A stretch of 64,000 nucleotides of DNA from Paraburkholderia franconis (GTDB lineage Bacteria > Pseudomonadota > Gammaproteobacteria > Burkholderiales > Burkholderiaceae). The position numbers and the translations under genes were made by a program. A model generated the notes under the pieces. The model saw only the letters and a list, made by a program, of their open reading frames with translations, was not told the DNA's origin and searched no databases. Location: positions 1 to 64,000 of the forward strand of contig NZ_WHNP01000034.1 of the NCBI RefSeq assembly GCF_009362735.1, in the 5' to 3' direction. Every line of letters begins with the position of its first letter. The first letter of the stretch is position 1. Positions 46,609 to 56,760 of the stretch are shown here, piece after piece.

Positions 46609-47733
46609 TCAATGCCGCTCGAGCGTCTCGACAATGCGCTCAGACGCGCGCCCGTCGCCGTACGGATTACCTCCACGACGCATCGCGTCATACAAACCTT
46701 CGTCGTCCAGAAGCTGCATTGCAGTCCTCACGATCATCTGTCCGTCCGTGCCCACCAGTTTCACCACGCCGGCATCGACGGCTTCCTGTCGCTCCGTCGA
46801 GTCACGCATCACAAGCACTGGCTTGCCCAAAGACGGCGCCTCCTCCTGGACTCCACCGGAATCAGTGAGAATCAGATGTGCACGGTCCATCAAGCGGACA
46901 AAGGGTAAATAGTCGAGCGGCTCGATTAACTGCACGTTTGGAATGCCACTCAACAGACGATTGACAGGCTCCCGCACTGCGGGATTCAGATGCATCGGAT
47001 ACACGATCTCGATGTCCGGACGCTGTTGCGCGATTTGCGCAAGCGCGCAACATATGCGCTCGAAACCGAGTCCAAAGCTCTCGCGGCGATGCCCTGTAAC
47101 CAGCAGTAGACGTCTGTCTGCAGGCAACGAGGGAAGCTGCTGGTCGACAACCGCGCATAGCTGCGGGTCGCGCGCCAACATTCCGAGCACGTCGAGCAAT
47201 GCGTCGATCACCGTGTTCCCCGTCACGACAATTCGCGAATTGGGCACGTTCTCGGCGATGAGATTTTGCTGCGCGCGCTGAGTCGGTGCGAAATGAATGT
47301 CCGCAAGTGCACCCGTGAGTTTCCGGTTCGCCTCTTCTGGCCACGGCGAAAGCAGGTTGCCCGTACGCAAACCCGCCTCGACGTGACCGACAGGCACTCG
47401 CTGATAGAACGCGGCGAGCGTCGCCGCCATCGTCGTCGTCGTGTCGCCGTGAACGAGTACGATGTCAGGCCGGCAGTCCTTGAGCACGTCGCGCATGCCC
47501 AGCATGATCGACGATGTCACGTCGTACAAATCCTGTGAGGGCTTCATCACGTTGAGGTCGAAATGCGGGCGAATCCTGAAGAGATCGAGCACCTGATCGA
47601 GCATCGTTCGATGTTGCCCCGTCACGCACACGAAACAATCTATGCTTGCGCTCGCGGCAAAACGTTTCACGAGCGGCGCCATCTTGATCGCTTCGGGACG
47701 CGTACCGAACGTCAAAAGAATCCTTTTCTTCAC
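46609..47733 (-). CDS. wecB: UDP-N-acetylglucosamine 2-epimerase (non-hydrolysing)
   Basis: Converts UDP-GlcNAc to UDP-ManNAc. The 374-residue GT-B-fold enzyme shows [57 protein letters not shown] and [20 protein letters not shown], covering the catalytic acidic residues and the His of the active site. It starts with GTG, whose last bases overlap the wzc stop (GTGA). It supplies wecC. Confidence 0.94.
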   Translation of the reverse strand: MKKRILLTFGTRPEAIKMAPLVKRFAASASIDCFVCVTGQHRTMLDQVLDLFRIRPHFDLNVMKPSQDLYDVTSSIMLGMRDVLKDCRPDIVLVHGDTTTTMAATLAAFYQRVPVGHVEAGLRTGNLLSPWPEEANRKLTGALADIHFAPTQRAQQNLIAENVPNSRIVVTGNTVIDALLDVLGMLARDPQLCAVVDQQLPSLPADRRLLLVTGHRRESFGLGFERICCALAQIAQQRPDIEIVYPMHLNPAVREPVNRLLSGIPNVQLIEPLDYLPFVRLMDRAHLILTDSGGVQEEAPSLGKPVLVMRDSTERQEAVDAGVVKLVGTDGQMIVRTAMQLLDDEGLYDAMRRGGNPYGDGRASERIVETLERH

Positions 47734-49925
47734 GGCGCGACACTCTCATAGGACGAGAACGTGCCATACGCAGTCGCACTGGGAGGCACGTCGCCGAGTG
47801 TGATGCCACAAATCGTCACGCCGGCGCTGCCAAGCAGACGCACGGTCTCGCGAAGCTCCGACGCGGAATGCAGGCCATAGCGCGTCGCAAGCAGCGTCGT
47901 GCCAGCGTGCTTGCCGATCAGCATCGAATCTGTCACGGCAAGCACAGGCGGCGTATCAACGATGACGATGTCGTATTCGTTCGAGAACTGCTTCATTGCA
48001 TCGGCAAAACGTTCGCCCATCAATGCTTCTGCCGGATTGGGGGTGCCCACCCCGCGTGGGAGGATGTCCAGGTTAGGTAACGCATTGCGGCGGATCACCT
48101 TGTCAGGTGCAGTTCCTGCCAGCACATCGCCGAGGCCCGGTCCGCGATTGACGCCGAAGTGATCCTCCATGCTCCCTCGACGCAGATCGGCGTCAATCAC
48201 CAGCACACGCTTATTCGCAACCGCCAGTACTGCGGCCAGATTGATTGCAAGAAAGGATTTGCCGACTGCCGGACGCGGTCCCGTGATCATGACAATGTTG
48301 TTGCGTGCTCTCGTCATCTGGAACTGCAACGCCGTGCGAAGGCTTCGAATGCCTTCCACGGCGACGTCCTGAGGCGCGTCCACGGCAAGTACACGCATGC
48401 CCCGCTCCTTGCTGCTTGCGCTCTTTTGCAACTTCAGTTGCCGCTCGCTACGCGAAATGATGGTGTATACGGGAATGCCCGTTACCTGTTCTATTTCGAC
48501 ACTCGTCTCGATACCTTGACGGAACGAACGACGCACGAAAACGCCGCCAACACCCAATAGCAGTCCCAGTAGGAACGAGGTCGCCATAACCAGACCTTTC
48601 CTTGGCCAGAAGGCTTTCTCCGCGACGACTGCAAGGTCGACGATGCGCGCGTTTCCTTGCTGCCCTGCTCGCATGACACGCAACTGCTGTGCGCTATCCA
48701 TCAGCTTTGTATAGAGCTGAGTGTTGATCTCGACATCGCGCTCCAGTCCCAGCGCCGTACGCTGCGTGTCCGGTAGTGCGGCGACCTGTGCGTCGAGCAT
48801 TTGCTGCTGCTTACGCAGATCGGCCAGTTGCACATCAATTGCTGTCACGGAGGGGTGTCCGTCCGCAAAGCGCTGGACGAGTTCGTCGCGCTGTTGCTGC
48901 AAGGCTAGAATACGCGTCTTGCCATCGACGATGGACTGCAACAGAAGACGACTTTCCGCTTCCAGATCAACTGTGCGTTTTCGATTTCTGAATTCGTTGT
49001 AGCGTTGCTCGGCCTTGTCCAGTTCCGCGTGAATCAGCGGAAGCTGGCCGCTCAGGAAATCGAGCATCTGGGCCGCCTGCGCTGACTTCCAGTCGATATT
49101 CTGCTGCACATATCGATGCACAATTGCGTTGACGGTCTGCGTCGTCAGATCACTGTCGACGCCATCCAGCATCACCGCGATAATGCCGGACTGCTTGGTT
49201 TTTTCCTTCACATCGAGGACTTTCTGCAAGTTCTGCACCGTCTGCTGCGTTGATGCACGCGAAAGCAGGAACTCGGTCCCGCCGTGTGCAACGATGCGGC
49301 TCACCTTGAGCGCAAGCGGACCTTCCTGAACAGCGCCGTGTGCGATGACGCCCGCTTTGCCCGTCAACACCGTGTCCCCGTCTTTCAGGAGCCGCCAGGT
49401 TTCATCCGCCTGCGCAACGAGCGTAAATGTCGCGTTATAGAGCGACGCTGGCACGTCGAACTGCTCGACCGAAATGCGCTCGCCATCCCATGCGAACTGC
49501 TTCAATCCAAGCGGCGGCCTCGCCTCGCCGGGTGCGATGCGCCGGGCTATCCACTCGCCAACAAGCGGAAAATAATGCGGCCTTGCGTCGATATCGAGGT
49601 GCAGTTGACGCACGGCATCGCCCACGACCTGGCGCGAACGGATCAACTCTATCTCCGCGTCGGCAGTGGCCTTGCCGTCGAACATCGCGGCAAGGTCGCC
49701 AAGCTTGTCGTTGAGGATGCTCGAACTGTCGTCAACCTGCACGAGCGCGTCCGCCCGGTACACAGGCGTCGCGACGAACGCGTACGCCGTACCGACCACG
49801 AGCGCCGCCGCCGTCACGATCGATATGAGCCAGCCGTTTTCCCGCAGCACTGTGACGATTTCGGACAGGTTGATTTCATCCGACGCATGCAACGGGGCAG
49901 TCAATAATGGCACTTGCTGAGTCAT
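47730..49925 (-). CDS. wzc: Polysaccharide co-polymerase and tyrosine autokinase (Wzc/BceF)
   Basis: A 731-residue inner-membrane protein controlling chain length and export. The Wzz domain lies between membrane helices at about 31-51 and 443-463, with a coiled-coil region at about 285-415. The BY-kinase domain has Walker [10 protein letters not shown] (549-557), A' VLVIDAD (574-580) and B IVIVDTPP (653-660). The C-terminal tail has only two tyrosines (Y720, Y726) instead of the usual cluster. Wzb, encoded three bases upstream, is its phosphatase. Confidence 0.94.
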   Translation of the reverse strand: MTQQVPLLTAPLHASDEINLSEIVTVLRENGWLISIVTAAALVVGTAYAFVATPVYRADALVQVDDSSSILNDKLGDLAAMFDGKATADAEIELIRSRQVVGDAVRQLHLDIDARPHYFPLVGEWIARRIAPGEARPPLGLKQFAWDGERISVEQFDVPASLYNATFTLVAQADETWRLLKDGDTVLTGKAGVIAHGAVQEGPLALKVSRIVAHGGTEFLLSRASTQQTVQNLQKVLDVKEKTKQSGIIAVMLDGVDSDLTTQTVNAIVHRYVQQNIDWKSAQAAQMLDFLSGQLPLIHAELDKAEQRYNEFRNRKRTVDLEAESRLLLQSIVDGKTRILALQQQRDELVQRFADGHPSVTAIDVQLADLRKQQQMLDAQVAALPDTQRTALGLERDVEINTQLYTKLMDSAQQLRVMRAGQQGNARIVDLAVVAEKAFWPRKGLVMATSFLLGLLLGVGGVFVRRSFRQGIETSVEIEQVTGIPVYTIISRSERQLKLQKSASSKERGMRVLAVDAPQDVAVEGIRSLRTALQFQMTRARNNIVMITGPRPAVGKSFLAINLAAVLAVANKRVLVIDADLRRGSMEDHFGVNRGPGLGDVLAGTAPDKVIRRNALPNLDILPRGVGTPNPAEALMGERFADAMKQFSNEYDIVIVDTPPVLAVTDSMLIGKHAGTTLLATRYGLHSASELRETVRLLGSAGVTICGITLGDVPPSATAYGTFSSYESVAP

Positions 49926-49928
49926 GAA

Positions 49929-50369
49929 TCACGCGGAAAGGGTGCGGATGGCATCGAGCCAATGTGAGAGACCATGTTCGATCTGCGACGTGGCAAGTTC
50001 GAACGTGAAGCGGGTGCGGCGATACGGATCGACGACGTCCGTGTCGTCGTTTTCGCAAAGCAGGTGGACGCGCTCCTTCACCTCCGGATATAGGGTTTTG
50101 AGCCACGTGAGGTGTGCACGGGTCATCGCGAGAATGAGGTTCGCGTTGCGCACATGGGCATCGCTCAGTGCCGTGGCCACATGTGCGCTCAAGTCGATCC
50201 CGCGTTCTTGCATCAATGCCATTGCGAGCGGGTCGGCACCTCGCCCGACCAGCGCGTGCGTGCCAGCCGAAAGCGTCGCGACGCCCGGCATCGACTGAAT
50301 CAGCAAGGCAGCAGCAATCGGACTGCGGCAGACGTTACCTGTACAAACCATCAAGATATGTCCGCTCAT
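49929..50369 (-). CDS. wzb: Low-molecular-weight protein tyrosine phosphatase
   Basis: Removes phosphate from the Wzc tail, allowing the kinase to cycle. The 146-residue protein has the P-loop C9-TGNVC-R15-S and the general acid D114 in VVDPYR. Length fits the family (about 145-150). Its ATG overlaps the wza stop (ATGA). Confidence 0.94.
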   Translation of the reverse strand: MSGHILMVCTGNVCRSPIAAALLIQSMPGVATLSAGTHALVGRGADPLAMALMQERGIDLSAHVATALSDAHVRNANLILAMTRAHLTWLKTLYPEVKERVHLLCENDDTDVVDPYRRTRFTFELATSQIEHGLSHWLDAIRTLSA

Positions 50370-51502
50370 TTCGTCACCACAGCAGCCGTCAGACCGGCGT
50401 TGATTGCGGGCAGCAACTGGCTGAGGATTCGGCTGAAACGCGCGAGGCCCGTGCTGTCGACGTAGACCACGTCCTTCGGCTTCAACTCGAACTGATTGGC
50501 GAGCACCATCGCGACAGGCGACTGCGCATCAAGGTGATACACCTCGGCTGTATCGCCCATTGCGTTGCGGATCACGTACATTTGCGTGGCATTTGCGCTT
50601 GCCACGTTGATGCTTCCCGCCTGCGAGAGCGCGTCGCTCAACGTCAGGCCGCCAGACTTCATCGGAACAGCCGTGGTGGGACGATTCACTTCGCCCATCA
50701 CGAACACGCCGTTTTCGTCGCGCGAACTGACGCGCAACAGGTCTCCGCTCTTCAGCATGACGCTGGCAGGGTTCTGTCGCTGGGAAACCATCTTCGCCAT
50801 GTCGATCAGATAGCGGCCCCCGTCACGCACGAGCGTCATCCGGCTTTCGTCGGCGGCTGCCGTGAATCCGCCCGCCCGGCTGATCGCCTCGTACAGCGTC
50901 ATCGGAACATCGTTGATCGCTTGAGCGCCAGGTGCGCGCACTTCGCCGTCGACGTACACCTGCGACGAACGAAACGACGCGACACGCACCGTGACCTGTG
51001 GATTGCGGAACATGTTCGACAGCCGACGCGTCAGGAGGTCGCGCACTTGCTCCACGCGCAGACCGGCCACGTGCAACGTGCCCGCATAGGGAAACTGGAT
51101 GTCGCCCGACTGATCGATGACAAAGCCTGCGGGTGCATCGGCCGGACGAAGCTGCGCCTGGGCAGGCGCGCCCAGTGCGGCTGCCAGTTCGGGATGGTCC
51201 CACACGGTGATCTGCAGAACGTCGGCGATGCCGAGCTGATAGGGACGTGGAGCCGCGAACAGGGCCGACGCGTCGCTTGCCGTGGTCTGCTCGCGCAGTC
51301 GCTTCAGCAACGATGTATCAATCTCATTGACCGTAACAACCGACGCTTGAGGTTGCGCGCTTTCCGTACTGTTCGTCGCGACGGGTGCCTGCACGTTCAT
51401 GTGCATACCGGGAGCAGCGGTACACGCCGGCAGAAGCACGCACATCGCCACCAGCGCGACGCGACTGGAAGCAATGCATCTTTCCTTGATAATTTTCAAC
51501 AT
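50366..51502 (-). CDS. wza: Polysaccharide export outer-membrane lipoprotein
   Basis: Forms the outer-membrane export channel. The 378-residue lipoprotein (LLPAC, Cys27) has the poly-export domain from about 88 (YQLGIADVLQITVWDHPELA) and SLBB domains (QVYVDGEVRAPGAQAI and FVMGEVNRPTTAVPM). The C-terminal amphipathic helix region is present. It is the first gene of the operon; the promoter should lie in the next 480 bases. Confidence 0.94.
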   Translation of the reverse strand: MLKIIKERCIASSRVALVAMCVLLPACTAAPGMHMNVQAPVATNSTESAQPQASVVTVNEIDTSLLKRLREQTTASDASALFAAPRPYQLGIADVLQITVWDHPELAAALGAPAQAQLRPADAPAGFVIDQSGDIQFPYAGTLHVAGLRVEQVRDLLTRRLSNMFRNPQVTVRVASFRSSQVYVDGEVRAPGAQAINDVPMTLYEAISRAGGFTAAADESRMTLVRDGGRYLIDMAKMVSQRQNPASVMLKSGDLLRVSSRDENGVFVMGEVNRPTTAVPMKSGGLTLSDALSQAGSINVASANATQMYVIRNAMGDTAEVYHLDAQSPVAMVLANQFELKPKDVVYVDSTGLARFSRILSQLLPAINAGLTAAVVTK

Positions 51503-51985
51503 AGATCAAACTTGCTCGACATGAACTCCAGCACCGCCTGCTTTCTGATGACTTGCCATCAGGAAAATCCGTAAGAGCCCCCTGCTCAAAAGAGCCGCCA
51601 AGCGTACGACCCATTCCCCCATCCTTCCGGCCAATACCCGAACCGTTTTCGCCAACCCCTCATCTCATTTTTGTTGGCGGACACCGCCCTCGGACCCGCG
51701 ATACCCACCCCGCATCACCACCTTCCCAACAAAAACGCAACCAGGAGGAACTCTGAGAGATAATGGCGGTCCATTTCGGATCGTGCGGGCGATTCAGTGG
51801 TCGGCGCCCAATGCAGAAAGAGGTCAGCAGCGCCGCCACGAACCGCTGCGCGTTCGCGCCGTCAGGCCATTCCGCGAACGCGCGCCAGGCACGCACACGC
51901 AAGCCCCCCTCCGCTTCCGCCTCACCGAAACCGCGCTGCGCGCCGCCCGCGCACCGTTTCGTGGAGGCGCTTTGCCATCACACGC
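51503..51985. other. Divergent control region of the exopolysaccharide operon and opgC
   Basis: No supported gene. The wza-proximal 150 bases are AT-richer and should hold the operon promoter. A good AGGAGG at 51741-51746 is followed by an ATG at 51763, but that frame is a shadow of the opgC extension and has no similarity. Confidence 0.45.
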
Positions 51986-53089
51986 ATGCAGACATCAAAA
52001 GCCCGTCTGATCGAGCTGGACTTCTTCCGAGGACTGGTTCTTCTGTTTATCGTCGTCGACCATATCGGCGGCAGCATCCTGTCGCGCGCCACGCTGCATG
52101 CATATGCGCTGTGCGACGCAGCCGAAGTCTTCGTCTTCCTCGGCGGGTTTGCGACGGCGACGGCCTATGCGTCGCTCGCGAAGCGCCACACGGAAGCCGA
52201 CGCGCGCAACCGTTTCTTCCGGCGCTCGTTCGAGCTGTATAGGGCATTTCTGATCACGGCCGTCCTGATGCTCGTCGCGAGCGCGGTGATGAGCGCGTTC
52301 AGCATCGACGCACCCAACATGACCACGACCGATCTCGACGACATGATGGACACGCCCGCGGCCGTGCTGCGCGACATCCTGCTGTTCCGCCGTCAGCCTT
52401 ATCTCGCGTCCGTATTGCCGATGTACGCGTTTTTCGCGTTCGCTGTGCCCGTCGTCTTGCCGCTCGCGCGAAGCAGGCCGTGGCTGCTGCTCGCGGGCAG
52501 TCTCGCCGTGTGGTCGATTGCGCCGTGGATGCTGCCGCATCTGCCCGTCGCCGAAGACGCGCAATGGGACTTCAACCCGTTTGCATGGCAGTTGATGTTC
52601 GTGTTCGGTGTGATCGCGCAGACGCAGCCCGTCTATCAGCGCGCAAGCGCGCACCGCCATGGCTGGATCGTGACGGCGCTCGCGTGCGCCGTGGTCGGAG
52701 CGGCCGCCGGGTACAAGCTGTTCGTCGAAACGGCGCCGCTCGATGGCAGCCTCAAGCAGAATCTGTCGTGGCTGCGCGCCGTGAACTTTCTCGCGATTGC
52801 GTGGCTCGCCGCGAACATGGTGCGCATCGGCTGGGCAAAGGCGATCGCGCAGCGTCTGCCGTGGATCGGGCTCGTGGGCCGCAAAGGCCTGCTGTGCTTT
52901 ATCGCGGGCACGGTGATATCGCTGGTCGTCGATTCGCTGTTGTACACAGCCACCGACGGCTATCTGAATGTCCCGCTCGGCCTGATCGCCGATGCCGTCG
53001 CGATCGGTTCGCTGTTCGCGGTCGCCAGAGTGTCCGTGCCGGTCTCGCGCGTGCTGACCTTGCGCCTACGCGGCTCGGGCCCCGCCTGA
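51986..53089 (+). CDS. OpgC-domain membrane protein
   Basis: A 367-residue inner-membrane acyltransferase-like protein with about ten hydrophobic segments. The start RLIELDFFRGLVLLFIVVDH, and VFVFLGGFATATAY, are typical of OpgC, which succinylates periplasmic glucans; the exact acyl group and acceptor are unknown here. ATG 51986 is chosen because family similarity begins there, although the frame stays open upstream. Not overlapping with the exopolysaccharide operon, from which it diverges. Confidence 0.87.
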   Translation: MQTSKARLIELDFFRGLVLLFIVVDHIGGSILSRATLHAYALCDAAEVFVFLGGFATATAYASLAKRHTEADARNRFFRRSFELYRAFLITAVLMLVASAVMSAFSIDAPNMTTTDLDDMMDTPAAVLRDILLFRRQPYLASVLPMYAFFAFAVPVVLPLARSRPWLLLAGSLAVWSIAPWMLPHLPVAEDAQWDFNPFAWQLMFVFGVIAQTQPVYQRASAHRHGWIVTALACAVVGAAAGYKLFVETAPLDGSLKQNLSWLRAVNFLAIAWLAANMVRIGWAKAIAQRLPWIGLVGRKGLLCFIAGTVISLVVDSLLYTATDGYLNVPLGLIADAVAIGSLFAVARVSVPVSRVLTLRLRGSGPA

Positions 53090-53186
53090 TCGGACCGATC
53101 ACGCAGTCACGCACGCCACCACCACTCGAAGCGGTATCACGAACGCGCTCCCACTCGCGGCAGAAGCGCGGAAGCGAATCAACGGA

Positions 53187-54272
53187 TCATCGCTCGATCC
53201 ACTCGGTCCACAGCACCATCAGCACCGTCATCAGCGCGGGGCCGACGAACAGACCTAACAGGCCAAACGTCTCCGCGCCGCCGAGAATCCCGAACAGCAC
53301 CAGCAGAAACGGCAGCCGCGTCGAATTGCCGATCAACATAGGGCGCACGAAGTGCTCGGCAACGAACACGACGATAAAGCCGAACACGGCAAGCGCAATT
53401 GCAGGGACGATCGTCCCCTGGATGATGAAGAGCCACAGCGCCGCGCCACAGAATACGACAGGCGCGCAAAACGGCAGCATCGCGGCGATCGCCGTGACGA
53501 ACCCGAGCAGCGCAGCGTGCGGCACGCCCGTCAACATGTAGGCGACGAACAGCAGCGCGCCCTCACCGATGCCGACAACCACGAGCCCCGACACCGTCCC
53601 GCGCACGGCCGCCGCCATCCGCTCGACGAGATGCAGGCCTTCGTGACCGAACGCGCGCTGGACGCCCTTCATCAGCGAGCCTGACAGCCTCGGGCCTGCC
53701 TGAAAGATCACGAACAGCGTGACGAGCATGAAGCCGAACAGCATCAGCGCATGCGCGGCGCGCGCGCCGAAATGCCGACCGAACGTCACGACGGCATCGC
53801 TGTGCAGGCCCTTCATCGCGGGCGAGTCGCGCAGCGGCTGCGCGAGATTCGCCTCCCACCACGCGCCGATCTGCGTCGCGCCGAACGGCAGATGCCGCAC
53901 GAAATCAGGCACGGGAATGCCGTTTTCGTGCACGGTGCGCAACCACTCGATCACGTCGTGCGCTTCGTTCGCGGCCTGCGCGATGCCGATCCCGACGGGC
54001 AACAGGAACAGCAATCCAATGGCAATAGTCAGCACGGTCGCGATCAGCGTCGTGCGTCCCTTGAAGAAGTCGTGTTGTTCGACCCGATGAAATGCCGGCC
54101 ACAGCGCAATCGCGATCACACAAGCCCACGCGATCGCGGGCACGAAGTCGCGAATTACCCAGATCGCCAGCACGACCATCACGGCATAGAGCGTGGCCGA
54201 GGCCACGCGCTGCACCTTGCGGCGATCGGGCGCGTCGGCCTCGGATGGGACATCTGGCGGACGTTGATTCAT
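53187..54272 (-). CDS. AI-2E-family (PerM-type) transporter
   Basis: A 361-residue membrane protein with seven or eight hydrophobic segments. The family pattern includes FVPAIAWACVIAIALWP, the large periplasmic part between about 90 and 150, and FVAEHFVRPMLIGNSTRLP near the end. Family members export signals, tetrapyrroles or serve in Na+/H+ exchange, so the name does not fix the function. The ATG has GAGGT four bases upstream. A predicted 22-residue membrane peptide is encoded immediately upstream. Confidence 0.87.
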   Translation of the reverse strand: MNQRPPDVPSEADAPDRRKVQRVASATLYAVMVVLAIWVIRDFVPAIAWACVIAIALWPAFHRVEQHDFFKGRTTLIATVLTIAIGLLFLLPVGIGIAQAANEAHDVIEWLRTVHENGIPVPDFVRHLPFGATQIGAWWEANLAQPLRDSPAMKGLHSDAVVTFGRHFGARAAHALMLFGFMLVTLFVIFQAGPRLSGSLMKGVQRAFGHEGLHLVERMAAAVRGTVSGLVVVGIGEGALLFVAYMLTGVPHAALLGFVTAIAAMLPFCAPVVFCGAALWLFIIQGTIVPAIALAVFGFIVVFVAEHFVRPMLIGNSTRLPFLLVLFGILGGAETFGLLGLFVGPALMTVLMVLWTEWIER

Positions 54273-54328
54273 GTGACCTCGTAGAATGAGCGGAGTGCGT
54301 GGGCTGCCCGCATGAGCGGCCTGCCCGC

Positions 54329-54397
54329 TCAAAGATAGCGCGAATAGAGGACGAAGCCTGCACAGACCATGGCAGCGAGCACGCGGGATACCTGCAT
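54329..54397 (-). CDS. Predicted 22-residue membrane peptide
   Basis: ATG 54397 is preceded by GGAGGTGAG ending five bases upstream, the strongest ribosome site in this area. The 22-codon frame encodes MQVSR, then a hydrophobic stretch VLAAMVCAGFVLYSRYL, and ends with TGA 56 bases before the AI-2E-family gene. It may be a small membrane protein or a leader peptide for that gene. It is too short for homology search to be decisive. Confidence 0.5.
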   Translation of the reverse strand: MQVSRVLAAMVCAGFVLYSRYL

Positions 54398-54689
54398 CGA
54401 GCTCACCTCCGGTGCGGCGTCGCCCTGTCGAGGCGCACATCATAAGGGATGCCGCACGCGCCCATCCACGCTGCCCGGCGACCCCGCCCTTTTCTGCCGC
54501 TGATACAACAGTTCGTTGCAGATTTGCATGTAATGGCAATAACAGCCCGCGAAACGGCCTATTACCGTCCGCATACATACCCGCCATCTCATTATTGCGG
54601 AATCGGGAACAGTGTTTCTACGCCCGCACAATGGCTCTCACGCGCGCGCGGGACTAAATTCGGCACACACCACAACTACGGAGCCGACC
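54398..54689. other. Divergent intergenic region, no further gene seen
   Basis: About 290 bases holding the divergent promoters of the small peptide/AI-2E unit and the DUF3331 gene. Nothing else stands out. Confidence 0.4.
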
Positions 54690-55004
54690 ATGACGACCCT
54701 GGAGTGTTTACCGTTGATAGGCGCCAACGGGTTGCGCATCGAGATACTCGAGCACTCTGACACAACGCTAATCATTCGCTGGGTCGAGCCGGGCCGCTGT
54801 CATTATGGCGAGCAGCGCTGGCGCCGCCGCTCGGCGCACTCGTCCGGCACCTGCGCCGTATCGCGCCGCAAGATCCGCCGCGGCGACGCCGTCTTCAAGC
54901 CGGCCGAACGCCCCGCTCCCGCCAATGCATCCGCGATGATCGCGGCCGAAGTGCTCGAACACGCACTCGCCGCCGAAGAACTCGAGCACGCGCTCGCCGC
55001 ATAA
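54690..55004 (+). CDS. DUF3331-domain protein
   Basis: A 104-residue protein of a family largely restricted to Burkholderiaceae. Core features are IIRWVEPGRCHYGEQRWRRR and CAVSRRKIRRGDAVFKP, with a Cys and basic pattern that could suit a nucleic acid or metal contact. The C-terminus carries a short tandem repeat (VLEHALAAEELEHALAA). Start placed by CGGAG. Function unknown. Confidence 0.85.
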   Translation: MTTLECLPLIGANGLRIEILEHSDTTLIIRWVEPGRCHYGEQRWRRRSAHSSGTCAVSRRKIRRGDAVFKPAERPAPANASAMIAAEVLEHALAAEELEHALAA

Positions 55005-55105
55005 CCGGCGCTTCACGCAACAATCGGATTCAAAGGTTCCTGGACAGAACCAGCAGCAGCATCGCACGCAAAAAGATCGCGCGCGACAGGCCGTTGTTGC
55101 ATCCG

Positions 55106-56128
55106 CTAGTCCGCTGCATGATCGGCAAGGAAGCGGCACACCTCGCCGTGCATCCATCGCACGCCGGGACTCGTCGCAAGCGCGCGCCACGAGCCATGCA
55201 CAAGGCCCTTGCCGACGGGTGCGTGCGCTTGCCCGCCCGCCGCGCGGATGCGTTCTGCAAACACGCGTGCATCGTCGCGCAATGGATCGTGCTCGACGCC
55301 TATTGCAAGCGTCGGCGGCAATCCATCATAACGTGATGCTTCGAGCGGAATCGTCCACGCGATATGCGCCGAAACGCTCGCGCGCATGCCGCCGATGCCG
55401 CTGTCCGCGCTGTCCGCGTTGCCCGCTTCGTTGCTCGCTCGGTTGCCCCCTTCATCGCCCCAATACGTCGCGCTGTAGCGCCGCACATCGGCGAGCGTGA
55501 GCATCGGCGCCTCGGCTTCCGTCTCGCGCGCGGGCGATTGCGGTTCGACACCCAACATCGGATAAACCAGAGCGAGACCGCGTACGCCCTTCACGCCTTC
55601 GTCGCGCAACCGCATCGCGACACTCGCCGCGAGCGTCGCGCCCGCGCTGTCGCCCGCAAGTTGCAGCGACGTCGGCAGCGGACCGAATGGCAAGCGCCCA
55701 TCGAGCGCGGCACGCGTGACGGCCAAGCAATCGCCGTGAGCGGCGGGCGCGGGATGCTCGGGCGCAAGCCGGTAATCGACGGCGATCACGCACAGGCCCG
55801 TATCCGCCGCGATGCGCGCAGTGATCAGATCGTGGCTCGCGAGCGAGCCGACCACGAATCCCCCGCCGTGAAAATAAAGCACCATGCCCGGCGACCGCTC
55901 GCACCGCTCACGTTGGGCAGGCGCATAGAGACGCAGCATGAAAGTGTGGCCATCGGGCGATGTGAACGGCGCATCGTGCGTGCGCACGCCATCGGGTAAC
56001 GGCGGCGTGAATGCGGCGGCGAGGCGCTCGTACATCGCCCGCTGCTCGACGACCGTCGATGCCGAGCGGTCGCCCGGATAAAGCGCTTTCGTCCGTTCGA
56101 CGAATGCCACGATTTCAGGTTCGAGCAT
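55106..56128 (-). CDS. Alpha/beta hydrolase, hormone-sensitive-lipase family, in carnitine operon
   Basis: A 340-residue esterase with the HGGG oxyanion motif (87-90), nucleophile S161 in GDSAG, and a probable Asp (GVEHDP) and His (GLVHGSW). It carries a low-complexity Gly/Asn/Ala/Ser insertion at about 230-255. It is the last gene of the carnitine operon, so hydrolysis of short acylcarnitines to free carnitine is a sound guess. The ATG at 56128 has GGAG eight bases upstream; an upstream GTG at 56137 is less likely. Confidence 0.85.
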   Translation of the reverse strand: MLEPEIVAFVERTKALYPGDRSASTVVEQRAMYERLAAAFTPPLPDGVRTHDAPFTSPDGHTFMLRLYAPAQRERCERSPGMVLYFHGGGFVVGSLASHDLITARIAADTGLCVIAVDYRLAPEHPAPAAHGDCLAVTRAALDGRLPFGPLPTSLQLAGDSAGATLAASVAMRLRDEGVKGVRGLALVYPMLGVEPQSPARETEAEAPMLTLADVRRYSATYWGDEGGNRASNEAGNADSADSGIGGMRASVSAHIAWTIPLEASRYDGLPPTLAIGVEHDPLRDDARVFAERIRAAGGQAHAPVGKGLVHGSWRALATSPGVRWMHGEVCRFLADHAAD

Positions 56129-56180
56129 GACGTGCACTCCGTTTGTGCGTTGCCCGATTATGCGCGCGAATGCCGATGCA

Positions 56181-56672
56181 TCATTTGCGCGTCTGCACGG
56201 GCAAACCGATCACACGGCCAGCGTACTGCGCTGCGGGCAACGCAGCCTGCGCGTCGACGAGCGCACGCACGCGCGCCTCGACATCGCTATCGAATACGGC
56301 GGAACGCGGCCCGCTCGTATCGACATGCAGCAGCATCTGTTCGCCCGCCGCGACGGGTTCGTTGCCCTCGTCCGCGAACATTTCGAGGTACAGGTGCATG
56401 CGCTTCGCGTCGTGCGCAAGCACGCGCATCTCGACTCGCACTTGCGCGCCTTCCTTGATTTCCTGCAGATAATTGATGTGCGCTTCGAGCGTATAGATCG
56501 AGCGGCCGCGCGCCTTACGCACGGTGTCGTCGAGGCCGATCTGCTCGATCAGCGCATCGGTGGCGAAGCTGAAGATCAGCATATAGAACGCGTCGCGCAG
56601 ATGGCCGTTGTAGTCGACCCATTCGGCGCGCACGACGTCGTGATACGCAGGCAATTCCGCGTGTCGCGGCAT
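56181..56672 (-). CDS. cdhB: Betainyl-CoA thioesterase
   Basis: A 163-residue hotdog-fold thioesterase of the 4HBT type: RAEWVDYNGHLRDAFYMLIF holds the Asp-Asn-His start of the active site, followed by YTLEAHINYLQEIKEGAQV. In carnitine degradation CdhB hydrolyses betainyl-CoA to glycine betaine. It sits directly after cdhA as in Pseudomonas. Confidence 0.88.
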   Translation of the reverse strand: MPRHAELPAYHDVVRAEWVDYNGHLRDAFYMLIFSFATDALIEQIGLDDTVRKARGRSIYTLEAHINYLQEIKEGAQVRVEMRVLAHDAKRMHLYLEMFADEGNEPVAAGEQMLLHVDTSGPRSAVFDSDVEARVRALVDAQAALPAAQYAGRVIGLPVQTRK

Positions 56673-56760
56673 GGCGATTGTCTCCGTCGCGTTGAACGTT
56701 GTTCGTAAGCGCGGGGCATCTCGCATCGATGCCCCGCGCGTGCAGCCATATTACGCGACG

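Noticed and set aside
51763-52242. Open frame following an AGGAGG before opgC
   Set aside because: It overlaps the opgC coding region in another frame, has no similarity, and the spacing from the AGGAGG is long.
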